From the NCBI GenBank assembly GCA_023105745.1, contig JALGQZ010000014.1, positions 5,861,888 through 5,925,887 of the forward strand: a stretch of 64,000 bases of DNA, given 5' to 3'. The position numbers and the translations under genes are program-made. Below the pieces are notes generated by a model. The model was not told the DNA's origin and did not search any database. It saw only the letters and a program-made list of their open reading frames with translations. Source of the DNA: Austropuccinia psidii. Lineage: Eukaryota > Basidiomycota > Pucciniomycetes > Pucciniales > Sphaerophragmiaceae. Positions within the stretch are counted from its first letter, which is position 1, and the number at the start of each line of letters is the position of its first letter. Positions 24,739 through 37,457 of the stretch are shown piece after piece.

Positions 24739-26714
24739 TGTGGTATTCCATACCTTATTGGCCCAGTTTCAATTAAAATTTCATTTATAAGGCTATAAAT
24801 TGAAGAAATAACAAAGAAAAATCAATAATTCATCAATTATAATAGAGGAATTTAGCAATATAATGGATTGAAATCCATCAGTATGTATAATCCCATAAGA
24901 AAAATCAGAGAAGAATGGTCTATTTGATTAAAAGAATAACAATAAAATAAAGAAAATCAAAGGACAAGCTAGCAAAAAAAATGTTAAATTTACCAGTGAA
25001 AGGGGTAGTGTAACACTCAAGTTACCCAGGCTCTGCTCAACCTTTGGATTACTAAGCAATGCAGTTATTAAACTGAGGCCACTTCAATAAGGAATAAATT
25101 AAAACTGTATTAATAAACAGTCACAAGACAGAAAGAAAAATAAATCAATCAATTTATGCAAGGAAAATCCATCAAAACCTTAAATTACACAGCATATCTG
25201 TGGAAATACAAGAACAGCCACCTGATAAGCCAGTAAGTATAAATTCAAAACAGAATTCAATTTAAATGAAGGAAGATCAAAACTCATACAGGACAAATAT
25301 AATCCCCACAATACACAGCATTATCCACCTACAGTTCAAACAATGCACAGATCTATGGTGCAATAACTGTACAAAATCATCTCATAACACCAAAAAAAAT
25401 GGTGCAATAAACCAAACAAATGTTGCAATAAGCCAAAAAAATGGTGCAACAACTTCAATAAATGCCATCATCCAAAATTCCTCAGCAAAGAAGGTTTAGC
25501 CATATTACATAAGCATACATAAAAATGTTGCAATCAACTGAGAAACGGTGCAATACCTCCAAGAAATTACATCATCTCAGAATTCCTCACCAGCAAAAAC
25601 TTCTCAGATTACATAATAATACATATGAATTGTGCAACCAACCAAACAAATGATATCTCACCAATATAAAGAATTATCCCAGCCAAAAGAAGTGAAAAAT
25701 TCTAAGTCCCTTGTTTTTGAGTGCCTCTATGGAGAGCCCAAAGAATATAAATAGAGGTCCTCTCTCCCTCATTTTCTCCTCTTCTCCCCATGAATGCAAT
25801 GAATTATATACCAAGAAGGAGAATAATTATTCATCCCTCACTAGTAGGTCAATCTAGTATTATTATTTAACTGGGAATTATATACCAAGAAGGAGAATAA
25901 TTCATCCATCCCTTACTATTAGGATAATCTAGTTATTTTATTGAGAAGTATTATAGACTTATAAGTTTAATTAATAGTGATTTCTAATTAATAGTAGCTA
26001 ACAGAAGGTCGCCTTTATATTATTAATCCACCCTATGCTTAAATTATTATTCTTATAATTATAATACTATCAATAATACTCATAATATTGATTTTATCCC
26101 CATAACCTTTACATTATAAAGGAAAATATTCTTATTATATCTTCATATTAAAAAAACAACTTTACAAATAAATATTATTATTTAAAAAAACTTACACTTA
26201 TATTATATTGTATCACCCATATATTTAACAAATATCCATTCTATATTAAAAATATATCTTAAAGATATATTATTGAAGGTCTTGTTGTTAAATTATATTA
26301 GCAATTACCCTCTCAGAAAAAATGATTATCATAAAAGATATAACATTAAATTAACTTACCCACATACTCTATATTAGTACTATTATATTAAATAAAACTC
26401 CTATAATATTAAGTTCTTAACCTTAAATAATTTTATATTATTATTTTATACTTTTTTTAACTTATAAGTTACTTATCTGATTATTGAATAGGTCTGATAG
26501 AGACTGCTGAAAGTTCTTCTCTAGTTGTAAAGCCACAATATTAAATATTGATTTGTGAGCTCTGTAGGGAGATTGTTTATTATATTCAGAGGGGCAGCTA
26601 AAACACCATTAGCACCCTTGGTTACAGGATTATTTCAGAAATTCAAAACTGTTTACCTGTGATTTCCCCCTCAAGGACTGCCTTATACAATCCCACACTA
26701 AAAGGAGTTCCACA
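24739..26714 (+). repeat. D-like LTR
   Basis: 1976 bp, starting TGTGGTATTCCATACC and ending AAAGGAGTTCCACA. The C-terminal 250 bp (CTGCTGAAAG, TTGTAAAGCCAC, GGTTACAGG, ACCTGTGATTTCCCCCTC) is very close to LTR D at 57610-57850. It is followed by CTGGCACAG, similar in place to a primer binding site, but no D coding sequence follows. It is either a solo LTR or the 5' end of a decayed element. Confidence 0.78.
25746..25756 (+). promoter_or_regulatory. TATA box of the D-like LTR
   Basis: TATAAATAGAG followed by GTCCTCTCTCC, almost identical to the LTR D promoter at 56944. Confidence 0.6.
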
Positions 26715-29700
26715 CTGGCACAGTTGAAATATGAATTTTCTCTCCCACTCACTTATGGAAATCTCTAGATGAATGATATGAACACTGGAATTCTTGTTTT
26801 TTGCAATGAAAATTTGATTAATTTGAAAATGGTTTGAGTACTTGAGGAATTCCTTAACATATAGATATTTTAAAAGAGATACCAAGCCTTGATTTTTTTC
26901 TCTTATTAAAGGCTGTATTATGTGAGAGATTAGGTACCTTATTTTTATTATCTTCTTAAATTATTTATTCAAAGTTGAAACAATATGTTAAAATTTGTGT
27001 CAAAAAGCCATTTTTGAAGAGAGGATTACCCAAAGTAAGTATAAATTTAAGGAAAATCACCAGTATCACAAACCATAAAGGGATGTAGAGATTTTTATCC
27101 TTACAGCTAGAAAATATAGATTGTGGGAGTACAATATCTGTTGAAGCATTAGTTTTGGGTATATTCTTACTATAAACTCCTATGGTGTTAAGGAAGAATC
27201 ATTCTTATCTCCATAAAACAAAACATGGATTATTAATATCATGTTCTTTCTTCATAACTTTCAAATATATTCAGTTCTTAATTTTTTGGAAAATTGAATA
27301 TTTTCTTTCTTAATACCAATTGAGCTTCACTTTTTATACTGATGTTAAAAAATTATTGATTCTAAATTCACCATATTTATCTCAAGTATTAATTTAATGT
27401 AAGAGAATCTAGAATTATGTGGGTTCTTGTTTCAAGAAAATTAAGGTAGGAGCTTCATGAAGCTGCAAAATGTTGCTCTAATAGCTTGTATCTATGGAAT
27501 GTAAGTTTCATCTTTTTTTGACGTTTGAGGAAAGATAATATTAATTTATATATCTGTTTAACCTTCATTTTAATAAGATATTCTATTATTTAAGAAGATT
27601 TCATTGATATACCATGCCATGTAATTCATTTTTAATTATTTTTTCTTTAGTTTATGGGAATATCTCATCTTCAATTTTAAGATACTTGATATTTAATCCA
27701 GTTTTTAATGCTTATAATATATTGAGAGCTTTCCATGTGGTGATAAATTGAAAATTATATCCAGATTTTATGGTTTTATAACTTGAAAATTCAAAACATT
27801 TTCTTTGTGATTATATAAATACTGGATTATAGAAATAATCAGTTCCTTGAGACTGATTAAGAAATAAAATTCCTACTTCTCTACATCAAACTTGTTTCAG
27901 AGGTATGGGGAACACCTTTATAAATTATTATTAAACACTCGATCAAAATATATGTATTTATATTCAATAGCTTTTGAAAGTAATCCAAAACTACATATTT
28001 TAAAGATGTAAAAGAAGTAATTCAATTTTTTTAAAATGTTGAGAATCCTATGACATATTATTTCAAAAAAACTTGGATTAATATACTCTTCAATCAAAAA
28101 TATTTCTAGAAGATTGTATATACAGATTCTGAAGTTTTTTTAAAAGTATAAATTGCATTGATAAGCTGCTAAAAAATAAAATAATAATAAGCTTTTGATA
28201 AAGTGTTTTTTATGAAATGATATATTCATCTACTTTAAGTTTTTTTGAAATATTATATCAGAATATTTCTTTCTTTGTTTTATTTATATGAAAAGGAAGG
28301 CTTGAAGTACTTATCAAAGTCATATCTGAATACACCAGAGCCTTTTAGAAGTAGACTTGAAGCTATACAAACATCACCTCACAGACATGTCCAATACCTT
28401 CCCAAGGACCAATTTTCATCATTAAACATCTACCAAGGTATTTACCCATACTGTATCTTCTTTTGATGGAAAATTATGAAAATTCACCAGGCAGAAAGTG
28501 GCTACACCTACCAATAGGTGCTCCATTTTAAATTTCTCTGGGACCCAGCTCAGTCTAATCTTTGAGATTTGATTTACACTTGGCCAAAACTAGAATCTAT
28601 GTGCTTGGTATTATTTCAAAATATTCCAACCCACTGGAATACTATGGAATTTTAATTTTTATTGATTTCCATTTAGATTAATAATTCAAACAATGATTGA
28701 TTGAAATTGTATAAACTTATTGAGAGAAAGGATAGATATTTTAAATTTCTTTGATCAGCTTCATCAAAATCACATTTAATGTGGAAGCTCTTCCTTACAT
28801 CTTTATTTCAGTTTAAAAAAGCCTTCGAAGACAAAATACCAGTTTTATATATCAAGAAAACGTTTCTCTCACCTTATTATTCTATATTTTCAAAATGTCA
28901 TAATACTTGATGTTAACTTGCTCCAAATCAGGTCTCAAAAAATCTTGTATTTTTATTCAAGCCCTTTCTTTGAGTAAGATAGCATCCACATATATTTTTT
29001 GGGATTATTTTTCAAAAAAAACCACAGTTTCCTCTGCTTTTAATGTCTTATTTGACGAATAAAATAGACCAAAAATGGCAAACTTTTAATAGTAATTGTA
29101 TCTTTTGTATCTATTTATCGTCACAATTCTTTTTTCTGCTTGATTCATTTGAAAAAGAAATCAAATATAATATAAGCTTCCGACAGTTAGCTTGTTATTT
29201 TATTGTTTATTTTGTTATTTTCTTATTAGTACCGAGACTTTTGGCTTTCAATATTATTTTCTATCAGAAATTGAAATTTTCTTCATTTCAGTATGTTTTC
29301 TGTTACTTTTTGAGCTTTTTTCCAATTTTTCTTGAAAAAATAAACTAGGGTACTGTACAGAGCCTCCTTGTGTAATATTGTTGATGATCGTCCACTTTTT
29401 TACTGTTGGGAGCTTCATAAGAGCTTTTTTCTCATTTTGTAAAAAATAGCCGAAAAAATTACACTAGCGGTCTGCAAAAAGCCTCCTAATTTAATATTCT
29501 TAAAAAATAAAATAAAATTAACACGAAAAAAAAGAATAATGAATTAAGTATAAAAACTATCATTACAGTATAAAGTGCTCTTTCTGATAATAAATATAAT
29601 AATGATTACAAAAAAGGAAGTAAATAAATGAAAAAAGCAATAAATGAATTGATCTCTTATTATATATGACCTACCACCTCTCCTACTCAATTTCCAAAGA

Positions 29701-30756
29701 TAATTTGGGAGAAAACAAAATAAACTTCAGATAAATGATTATAGTAAAGTGAAATTAATAAGAGTAATAAGACAACTTACAGCAATCTATTTACCATATT
29801 TTTGATCAATTTTTATCCCTTTTTCAATTTATTCTTGGGAAAAAAACATGATATTTTTTGCTTCTTTTATAAAAGTAAAAATTAAGCCAAATTTTGAATT
29901 TTTCCAAAGCAAAATTGGTTCAATTTCTGGTGTCCAAAAAACTAGTATGCTACTTACTCTTCAAGTCATAAATTTGGACCCAAGAGGTGAGGAAAAATCC
30001 ATTCAACAAACCATATTGATTTTCTCTTATATTAGTAATTGGTTGCATTTTAAATATTCTAAGCACATAATATTTTAGTTTATGTAGCTCTGAATAGATA
30101 CCTTTAAGATAGATATTAAATACTAATCTATTGTAATTTGAGGGTTTATGACAATAATTTGCCTTTCAAAAAGAATATTCTCCCAAAAAATTGATTATCT
30201 ATTCATTCTCTCAAGAAGACAAGGTCATTTTTTAATCCATTGAAAATGAAATGGAGAATGAGAAACTTCAAGTTGAGCTTGAATATTCTTGGAAGAAGGC
30301 AATTTATGAATTAAAATGGAATTAAACTGAAAATCTAGATAAATATTATTGGTGATGCTTAATATGTATAAGAAAATAGCTCATGAGTTGATAGGGATTA
30401 TTATTTTAAAGACATACCATATTTATTTGAAGTAATGTCTGTTAAGATTCAATATTCTTCCATAAAGCCCTAACCTTAACTTGCTTTTGTCTCTTCAAGA
30501 AATCTTAAGAAAGGATAATTGCATGTATTTTTGTAAAATTAATGCCAAAATTACAGAAAATAATGTGACATATACTATATCACACATACTATATCACATA
30601 TAATTCTATCAATATCAATGTATAATTATAATACTGTGATCTTTTTTCTTCTTAGCTTATATATGTATCTAAAATTAGATTTTTTACACTGGTAGCTTTT
30701 TCATTTTTCTGAATACTGTTTGATTAATAGAATTCTAAAAAATGACGTAGAATTCC
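26715..30756. other. Anonymous AT-rich stretch without genes
   Basis: No ORF carries a recognisable domain. The longest (29043-29348, 101 codons) is Phe/Ile/Leu/Tyr rich, as expected of random AT-rich DNA. Local structure includes a roughly 115-bp-spaced imperfect direct repeat (29346-29375 and 29462-29495) and a short tandem of ACATACTATATCAC units near 30568-30600. Confidence 0.5.
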
Positions 30757-32490
30757 TGTCAGCCTGCTACTCAAAACTGGAGAACAGGAATGAAATCCAA
30801 AGGTTTCACAGACATGGTACTCAATAAAGGGTAAAATACACACCTTCCCACCTTTACTTAAGCTAATAAAGGTAAAATAAGGCCAAACTTCCAAAAAAAA
30901 CTTAACAAAGGTTATATTTGAATTTCTCTATCTCAAAGAGTAAATTTTCCCCTTTAATAGGATATCATTCCTATTACTAAAAAATGAGAGTCAAATATCC
31001 AGTTTCTCAGCTATTTCTGGGTATAAGCCTTAATATCAACCTCTAATATAAGATCTAGAGATTGAACCACAGACTCACAAAAATGGTATCTTATTTAATC
31101 TCCAAATTAGAGATATCCAATGGTACCATTTTCAATAATGTAGCATCAATGGATAATAAATTACCATAGAAATATTATTTGGGAAGCTTGAAAAGAGAAT
31201 ACTACTTTTTCACCTCTGATCTAACTTCCACAGTTTTTATTAGAGAACTTTTGAATACCATATTTTTCTAAAAGGTCAAGAGAAAATCTATACGAAAATG
31301 TAACCCTTGTCCCTTTATCTTAAGCTTCTAGTAAGTGTATCCATCTTGTAGAGCTCACTAGTGGCTACAATTTGAGCCACTTTTGAGCCCTTTATCTTGA
31401 AAAATGAATGATTAATTCAGGACTTAAGGATATAGTCCTACACCAGGTGGTACTGTGGCATAATATCCCACATAGCTAAATTATGAGTTTTCAAAGCTTT
31501 AAAAGATCTTTTTATCAGTTGATTACTCAGAATAAAGGCTTTGAAGCTCCACTCAAAGCCGTACTGAGTGGTACTAGGGTACTTTACTGAATACACTTGA
31601 ATTATGAGATGTCAAAACCCTCCAATTGGTGTTTTATGTTGACCCCCCAACAAATTAAGTAATAAGGGTAACCCAGACCTGTCATTGCACATGTTTTGAG
31701 CTGTTTAATACTCCTGGACATCTGATTGTTGAGATCTTTTACCTCTTGTGGTTGTCAAACCATATTTGGACACTAATACAGATGTTTTTATCTGTGCAGA
31801 ACCACAAAACAACCACCTGAGTGAAGATTTTCATTCTATCAAGGTTGTAAGACTTTATCCACCCCTTTTTAATCTCATTTGAGAGAAAGGGGAGCTCTTA
31901 TCCCTATGAAAAACCCACTATCATCTTATCATCTTATTCTTAGAGAATCTGAAATAATTTCCGTAAACCCCTTCTGTAAGGGGTTTTTACAGAAATTTCT
32001 TTGGACCTGTTTCCTTTTACCTAAATAAATAAAATTTTATTTTAATAATTTTTGGACAAAAAAACTTATAATTAGCAAACCTCATTGTTTTTTAAAAAAC
32101 AAACCATTGTTCTTGTCATTCTGTAGTGTCAAAATTTACAGGTACAGAATAAAAATAAACAAAAAATTGCTTTTGAAATAAACTCTGTAAATTTTCTTTC
32201 TGAAAATTTCAATTAAAGAATTTATCTTACAGAAACATTTACCAAAAGGGTTAGATATACTCTTACACTGAATTAACACTTAAACTATATTAGATATAAT
32301 TTTTGTTTAAATTATTATTGTAACCCAACAGATAATGGGGGAAACTAGGTGTTTCAATAAACTGATCAGAACTATTCTTGAATGATAGGGCCCTTTTTAT
32401 CAAATCTTAAAATACTATTTCATGTGTCACGGTAATAGCTTAAGCATTTCATTACTATTATATAGCTTCTTGATAGACTAATCCCCAAAC
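30757..32490 (+). repeat. A-like solo LTR, decayed
   Basis: Begins TGTCAGCCTGCTACTCAAAACTGG-like, as family A LTRs do. It contains GGCATAATATCCCACATAGC and AACCCAACAGATAA in the A order and ends near TGATAGACTAATCCCCAAAC (compare the A1 end CATAGACTCACCCTGACA). At about 1734 bp it is longer than A LTRs and strongly diverged. The right boundary is accurate only to about 10 bp. Confidence 0.65.
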
Positions 32491-35179
32491 TATCAGTTAA
32501 TCCATTCACAGCCACATTGGAAGTGAAATAAGTTTTAACCTATAAATCAAGCAATAAGAGCCAGCTTTTTTCAAATTATCAATACAATTTAAGTATTAAA
32601 ATTAGTTCAAAATGTACATTTTTATGAATGATTAAAGCTTTCATAGGTTGGCCTGATTTTTCAACTGAATGGGAATGTAGGGAATTTTCTATGATCTTGT
32701 TCATTCATTATGAATATTTGAGTTTCATAATCTTTAAGAGCTCATAAAAGAAAGAAAAGTTGGAAATTATCAAGTTTCACAACCACTAAAACACACTTAT
32801 ATTTTTCTTGTTTGCATCAGATGAAGAGATATAGACTGCTTATATGAACTAAAGTTTATATTACAAATTAGTGATACCAAAATAATAAAGAAATATAATT
32901 CAAAAATAAAAAAATGAAGTTTAATCCAAATTCTTAGTTTTCAACTAAGAAAATGGACTGATTCAAAGTAATCTTCCTCAAATTAAAGATATTTAATTAT
33001 ATTTATTGAAAGATTGCTCAGATATTCTTACTGGCTTAGTATATTATATAAGTGATTTATCAAGTAAATGGAATTAATTTGTGATAGAGTTTTCCCTGAA
33101 AATTGATTGTAATCTTTCATTTCAAGCTATATTGAGGAAATGTCCTACACAATTTCAGTGAATAGAAGTCTCAAGTTTCTTTCAAAGGGCTCACTATTCA
33201 TTAAATATATATAAGCATTCATAAATAATAATATCTATATTTGGAATGCTTGAGATAATTAGTATGGTTGATACCTCAATATTAAAGTAATATTTGATAT
33301 CTCAAGATGAAAATAACCTTCCATGTATATATCAAAAATATGAATAAAAAAAAATTTCTAAACAATGAAATACCGACAAAATATTTCTCTGGAAATCCTC
33401 ATACCTTATGTATATAAACAATGGAAGATCCCAGAAAGACATTGAAAGCCTGATATACTTGTGAGTTTGATCCAATGTGAATTTCAACTTAGTAGAATAT
33501 AAATAGAATTAATATATTGTAGTTGAGCTTTGAGTTATTTTTTTCTTTAATATTTAATATAATATCTCATTATTATGGGAGGAAAAAATGGCTACACATT
33601 AAACCTAGTTTAATATGAGCTTTGAAATATAAAGAACCTTAATAAAATGCGGTCTGCTGCATTAAATATTCATTTATATCAAAACACTTCATTACTGAAT
33701 AATTTATCTTACTAAATGGAAATAAATTCCAAGATGAAGTTCATATAATGATAATCTAATGAATCCATTTATTTCTAATTTTTAAGAAGTGAGGAGAACT
33801 TAGCTTCAAATAGTGACATAATTGTGAATATGTACGGAACCAGTGCCAAATTTTTAAATATATTTTCAATTAAATAATATGTATTCAGTACATAGAAATA
33901 TATGTGTAATATGAAGGCTGTTTTTGTATGATATATTGTTGAATAACTGAGCTTTTTCACTGTTAACAAGCACTAATATTGAATAAATTGAATTTAAACT
34001 GGTGTCTTTCATATGTGGCTTTACTTTCTTCCAAAACATCTAGTTTTAAACTTCATTTATTCAATACATTAAACCCCTGAATTAGCTATTTCCTTGGTTC
34101 TAGGAAAAGCTATAACTTAGAAAGTACTATACCTCCATTAAACTTACTGTATTGGGACTTGTTTATTTTTTAAGAAAATTAAGTATCCCATGTTTAAAGT
34201 CTTTAATTAAACTCAACATGTCTCAACTACGTCTTACAAATGAAAACGTCTAGAGCTATTCCAATAAAGCTCTCAGAACAGAATAATTCAAATAGCTCTT
34301 GGAACTTGGGCTCAGAATAATTTGAAATTAGCCAAGCCATAGTAAAAAGATGCAAAAAGCAGTATTCTTGTTAAAAGATAACAGGTAGAAGTAATTAAAG
34401 GATCAGAGCTTGAAGTGAAGCGTCAAAAAATAGCTCATTCTAGAAGAGGTTCTTACCATATGGATACCTCAAAAGCAATCACATACAACCTTATAAAGAA
34501 AAAATAGTTTAAATTTCCAACCAGCTCGAAATTCCTGGAGGCTTAATTTGTTTCTCAAATGGCTTGCTGTGCTGTTTCCAGAACGTCAAAGGCCTTGATG
34601 TTTCAAAATGAATGGTTAAAGTGGCTCTTCTGATATTAATTCATTGGAGGAAGCCCTTCCCAACAATCAGAATGTTATATGAAATTACAATAAATTTGAT
34701 ATCTATAATATGGATAAAACAGGTTTGCTCTCAAACTTCTTTTTACCATTCAAGAATTTGATCTAGTTTTAGTTTCACAGGTTCATTTTATAGCATGTCC
34801 CCTGATAGAGCGATTTAAGAGGAACCTATTGAAGTAGTTATGAAAGAGAAGACATGCTTTACCGTAGCACTCACTTCCAATGCTTATGGCTCTAACAGGT
34901 TGAAGCCTTTTCTATTGAAATGCCAAGCAACCACATTGCGTTTCTAAGAAAACTTCTCAACAACTTGTCTTTATATATTTTCAGAAGATGGAATGGATGA
35001 CAGGCTCATTTCTTCAAGAGTTTCTCAATAATCTTTATAAAAATATGAAGGAAAAAGCTCCCAAAATACTTATTTTATTTTAAAGTCCACTGGCACATTT
35101 GATTGGTGAAATTAATCCAGGAAATATCAAAATTCAGTTGCTACCGCCAAAGGTTGCCTCAAATTTTTATCCAATCGAT
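32491..35179. other. Anonymous AT-rich stretch without genes
   Basis: Nothing recognisable: no ORF over 70 codons with a familiar motif, no LTR ends that I could match, no RNA gene. Confidence 0.5.
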
Positions 35180-35184
35180 GCAGG
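35180..35184. other. Left target-site pentamer of element B
   Basis: GCAGG precedes the LTR start TGTGAGCC. The partner at the far end of B is not in the window because D interrupts the 3' LTR. Confidence 0.4.
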
Positions 35185-35649
35185 TGTGAGCCTTAGAGGT
35201 ATTTTCATATACCCAAAAGACCACAAATGATAAATTAAGATACAAATATGAATAAAATAAATTTATTTATATTATAAAAGTGAAAATTCAAATATAAATA
35301 TAAATTTGTATTTAAAAATGAAAATTTAATTATAATTTAAAAATAAAATTACAATAAAATTTAAAATTATGAAAATACATTTTTACTTGCAAAAATTAAG
35401 TAAAAATGAAATTTTAATAAAAATTATGAAATTAAAATATTTTTGGTAAAAAGTTATATGAAATATATTATAACTTTTTATCCAATGAATAAACATAAAG
35501 CAGTTATCACACCATTGGATTCCTCATAAAAAATAAGTGGGGTCACCTCTGGATGAAATTTCTGTAACTAAACTCTAAATAAGCTTAAATTGAGTTTTTG
35601 GTATTTTTTTTACAAAATTATGAAAATCCTCAAAACCTTAATTTAATTC

Positions 35650-35665
35650 ACACCACATGTGGTGT
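35650..35665. promoter_or_regulatory. 16-bp palindrome in the element B 5' LTR
   Basis: ACACCACATGTGGTGT, identical to the palindrome in the solo LTR at 11502-11517. Confidence 0.5.
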
Positions 35666-36358
35666 TAACCATCAATTGTTGTGTTAAAATTGAGGTGTTG
35701 TGTTTAGTTTAGAAGTTATGAGGAATTGAAGTATTTTCCATTGAAATGTCAAAATGTGTGCATGTATTACATAAGTGAACTTTAATTTACATATGTGGTA
35801 TCAATTATTACAGATGTGTAATTAAAAGCTTAATTGAATTACATATGTAAATTATAATTGTATTACATGATGAGGAATAAAAAAAAGGAAAGATTAATTC
35901 TGGGGGGGGGAAAGACACTCTAGCTCTAAGGGGGAGCTAGACCCCCAAATTCCTTGCTGACTGGTGTGGGATGTCAAAATCCACGCAAAATTTCATTACT
36001 TTTGGCCTGGAATTCAGTAACAGGGTCTGTGACTCAATTGATGATGAGGTTTTGATACCAACCAGGGTAGTTTTAGCTGCTGCCAAGAGGGTAAAACTAC
36101 CCTTAAGTTAAAACAATGTTAGTAAAAAAAGTTTTAACCGGTTTCTACACCTCTTACACACATTCTGACGTGTTTCGAAGGCTCTAGACCAGGTATTGCT
36201 ATAGTAATGGGTGATTTAAGGGTCTAAAATGGCTTAAACCAGCCCTTTTTTGGTCTAAACCAGGGTTCAATGATGCCATAATTGGCTTTTCTGTTGTAAG
36301 ACTGTTTTTCACAACTGACAAGAGTAAATTTCACTTTTGGAGTAAGAAATTTGATGGC

Positions 36359-36366
36359 TATAAAAG
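36359..36366 (+). promoter_or_regulatory. TATA box of the element B 5' LTR
   Basis: TATAAAAG in GGCTATAAAAGAATG, about 620 bp before the LTR end. Confidence 0.55.
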
Positions 36367-36982
36367 AATGTCTTCTTTGCCCCACTTTTCTCTTCATGTT
36401 AGAATCTTTTCCTTTTATAATTGGTTTCAACACTGTTAAACCAAACAATAAAAGATTCCAACCACCCTTGTTTAAACATTTTGAACCTTTCAGCCACGTG
36501 AAAAAAAAACTATAATCATTGTTTGTAACTCTTATAATCATTTTTACCCCTGAACCACCCCAAAAGTGAATTAAAGCATCTGTCATCACTGTTAACTTTG
36601 TCAGTTTGTTTCCAAATTCACTCTGGTCACTTTTAGGCATGTTTTCTCTTTAAATATCTTTTTAAAGACTTTTTTCTTTAATTAATTGCTTGCAGTTCTT
36701 TGCTCAATCAATTCAAATTGAAATTGCTCTTGAAGAAATTTCTTTTGTAGCCTTAAATATCTCTTGTAGAGTATTTTTGGATAAATCTTTATTGTTGGTA
36801 AAAGAATAAATTCTTTGTTATATTATTTTTTTATACTTAAGAAGTTAAAAACAATAAAATTGGAATGTTTACTCTTTAAAGATACTATTTAATACTATTT
36901 TTAAATAATTTTACCTTATACAAATTTTGAGGACATGAAAAGTACTCGATATTTTATCAAAGTTTCATATTCACACCTTACA

Positions 36983-37000
36983 TTTGGAGGCCCAGCTGTG
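36983..37000 (+). other. Element B primer binding site
   Basis: TTTGGAGGCCCAGCTGTG directly follows the LTR. The TGG at 36985 is where a tRNA CCA end would pair. It is related to the A2 and B' sites. Confidence 0.65.
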
Positions 37001-37244
37001 ATATCTTACCTGTGACATAATTTTTTACCTTTTTTTTTGATTTTTTTTCTTATATTGAAAAATTTAAAAATATATGAAAAATACTTATAATTCAAAAAAT
37101 CCCTAAAAAATAATTTCTTTTTATAATGATAAGTGAGGCTTTATTTTTTATTTCTCTTTTGAAAAACCTTTTTTTTACTTGATTAATTGGGTTTTCTAAT
37201 TAACTTTTGTGTCTGAAAACGTGGTAAGACAAGAATATATTTAA

Positions 37245-37424
37245 ATGGCCTCCACAGTTACTAGCATTATTCCTGCAAGCACTGTGATTTCGGACCATAA
37301 TAGCACTGTTTCAATAACTCAGAATAACCAACAAGAGCCAATTTATTCTGAATTGATCAACTTGGATATCAGTAATACTCTTCACAAAGCTAAAAAGCTG
37401 GCAAATAGTAAGTTTTTGACGTAA
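37245..37424 (+). CDS. gag: Element B first gag exon
   Basis: ATG-started ORF of 59 codons (MASTVTSIIPAS...) with Ser/Thr-rich start and LDISNTLHKAKKLANS near its end. A strong 5' splice donor GTAAGT lies at 37408-37413 after 54 codons plus one base, so this is likely a first coding exon and the last codons up to TAA are intronic. A matching acceptor before the next gag segment (37458) is not obvious, because the expected AG is absent just upstream and may have mutated. It acts as the Gag N-terminus of the element. Function of the segment is unknown. Confidence 0.6.
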   Translation: MASTVTSIIPASTVISDHNSTVSITQNNQQEPIYSELINLDISNTLHKAKKLANSKFLT

Positions 37425-37457
37425 AGTTACTATTTTAAACCTTTTTAATCATAAAAA

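Larger units (their letters stand above)
35185..36982 (+). repeat. Element B 5' LTR
   Basis: 1798 bp, from TGTGAGCCTTAGAGG to CACACCTTACA, followed directly by a primer binding site. It is homologous to 11037-12863 and to the truncated 3' LTR at 55280-56063. The 138-codon minus ORF inside it (36224-36640) is non-coding LTR sequence. Confidence 0.92.

Noticed and set aside
28245..28466. 73-codon ORF with a non-random looking middle (TPEPFRSRLEAIQTS)
   Set aside because: Too short and isolated. It may be a worn transposon fragment, but I cannot match it to any family.
29043..29348. 101-codon ORF rich in Phe, Ile and Leu that looks membrane-like
   Set aside because: Composition is what AT-rich random sequence gives; no neighbours, no conserved motif, no evidence of splicing.
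36224..36640. 138-codon ORF on the minus strand
   Set aside because: It lies entirely inside the element B 5' LTR, and the homologous stretch of the solo LTR at 11037-12863 has stops in this frame. No motif.
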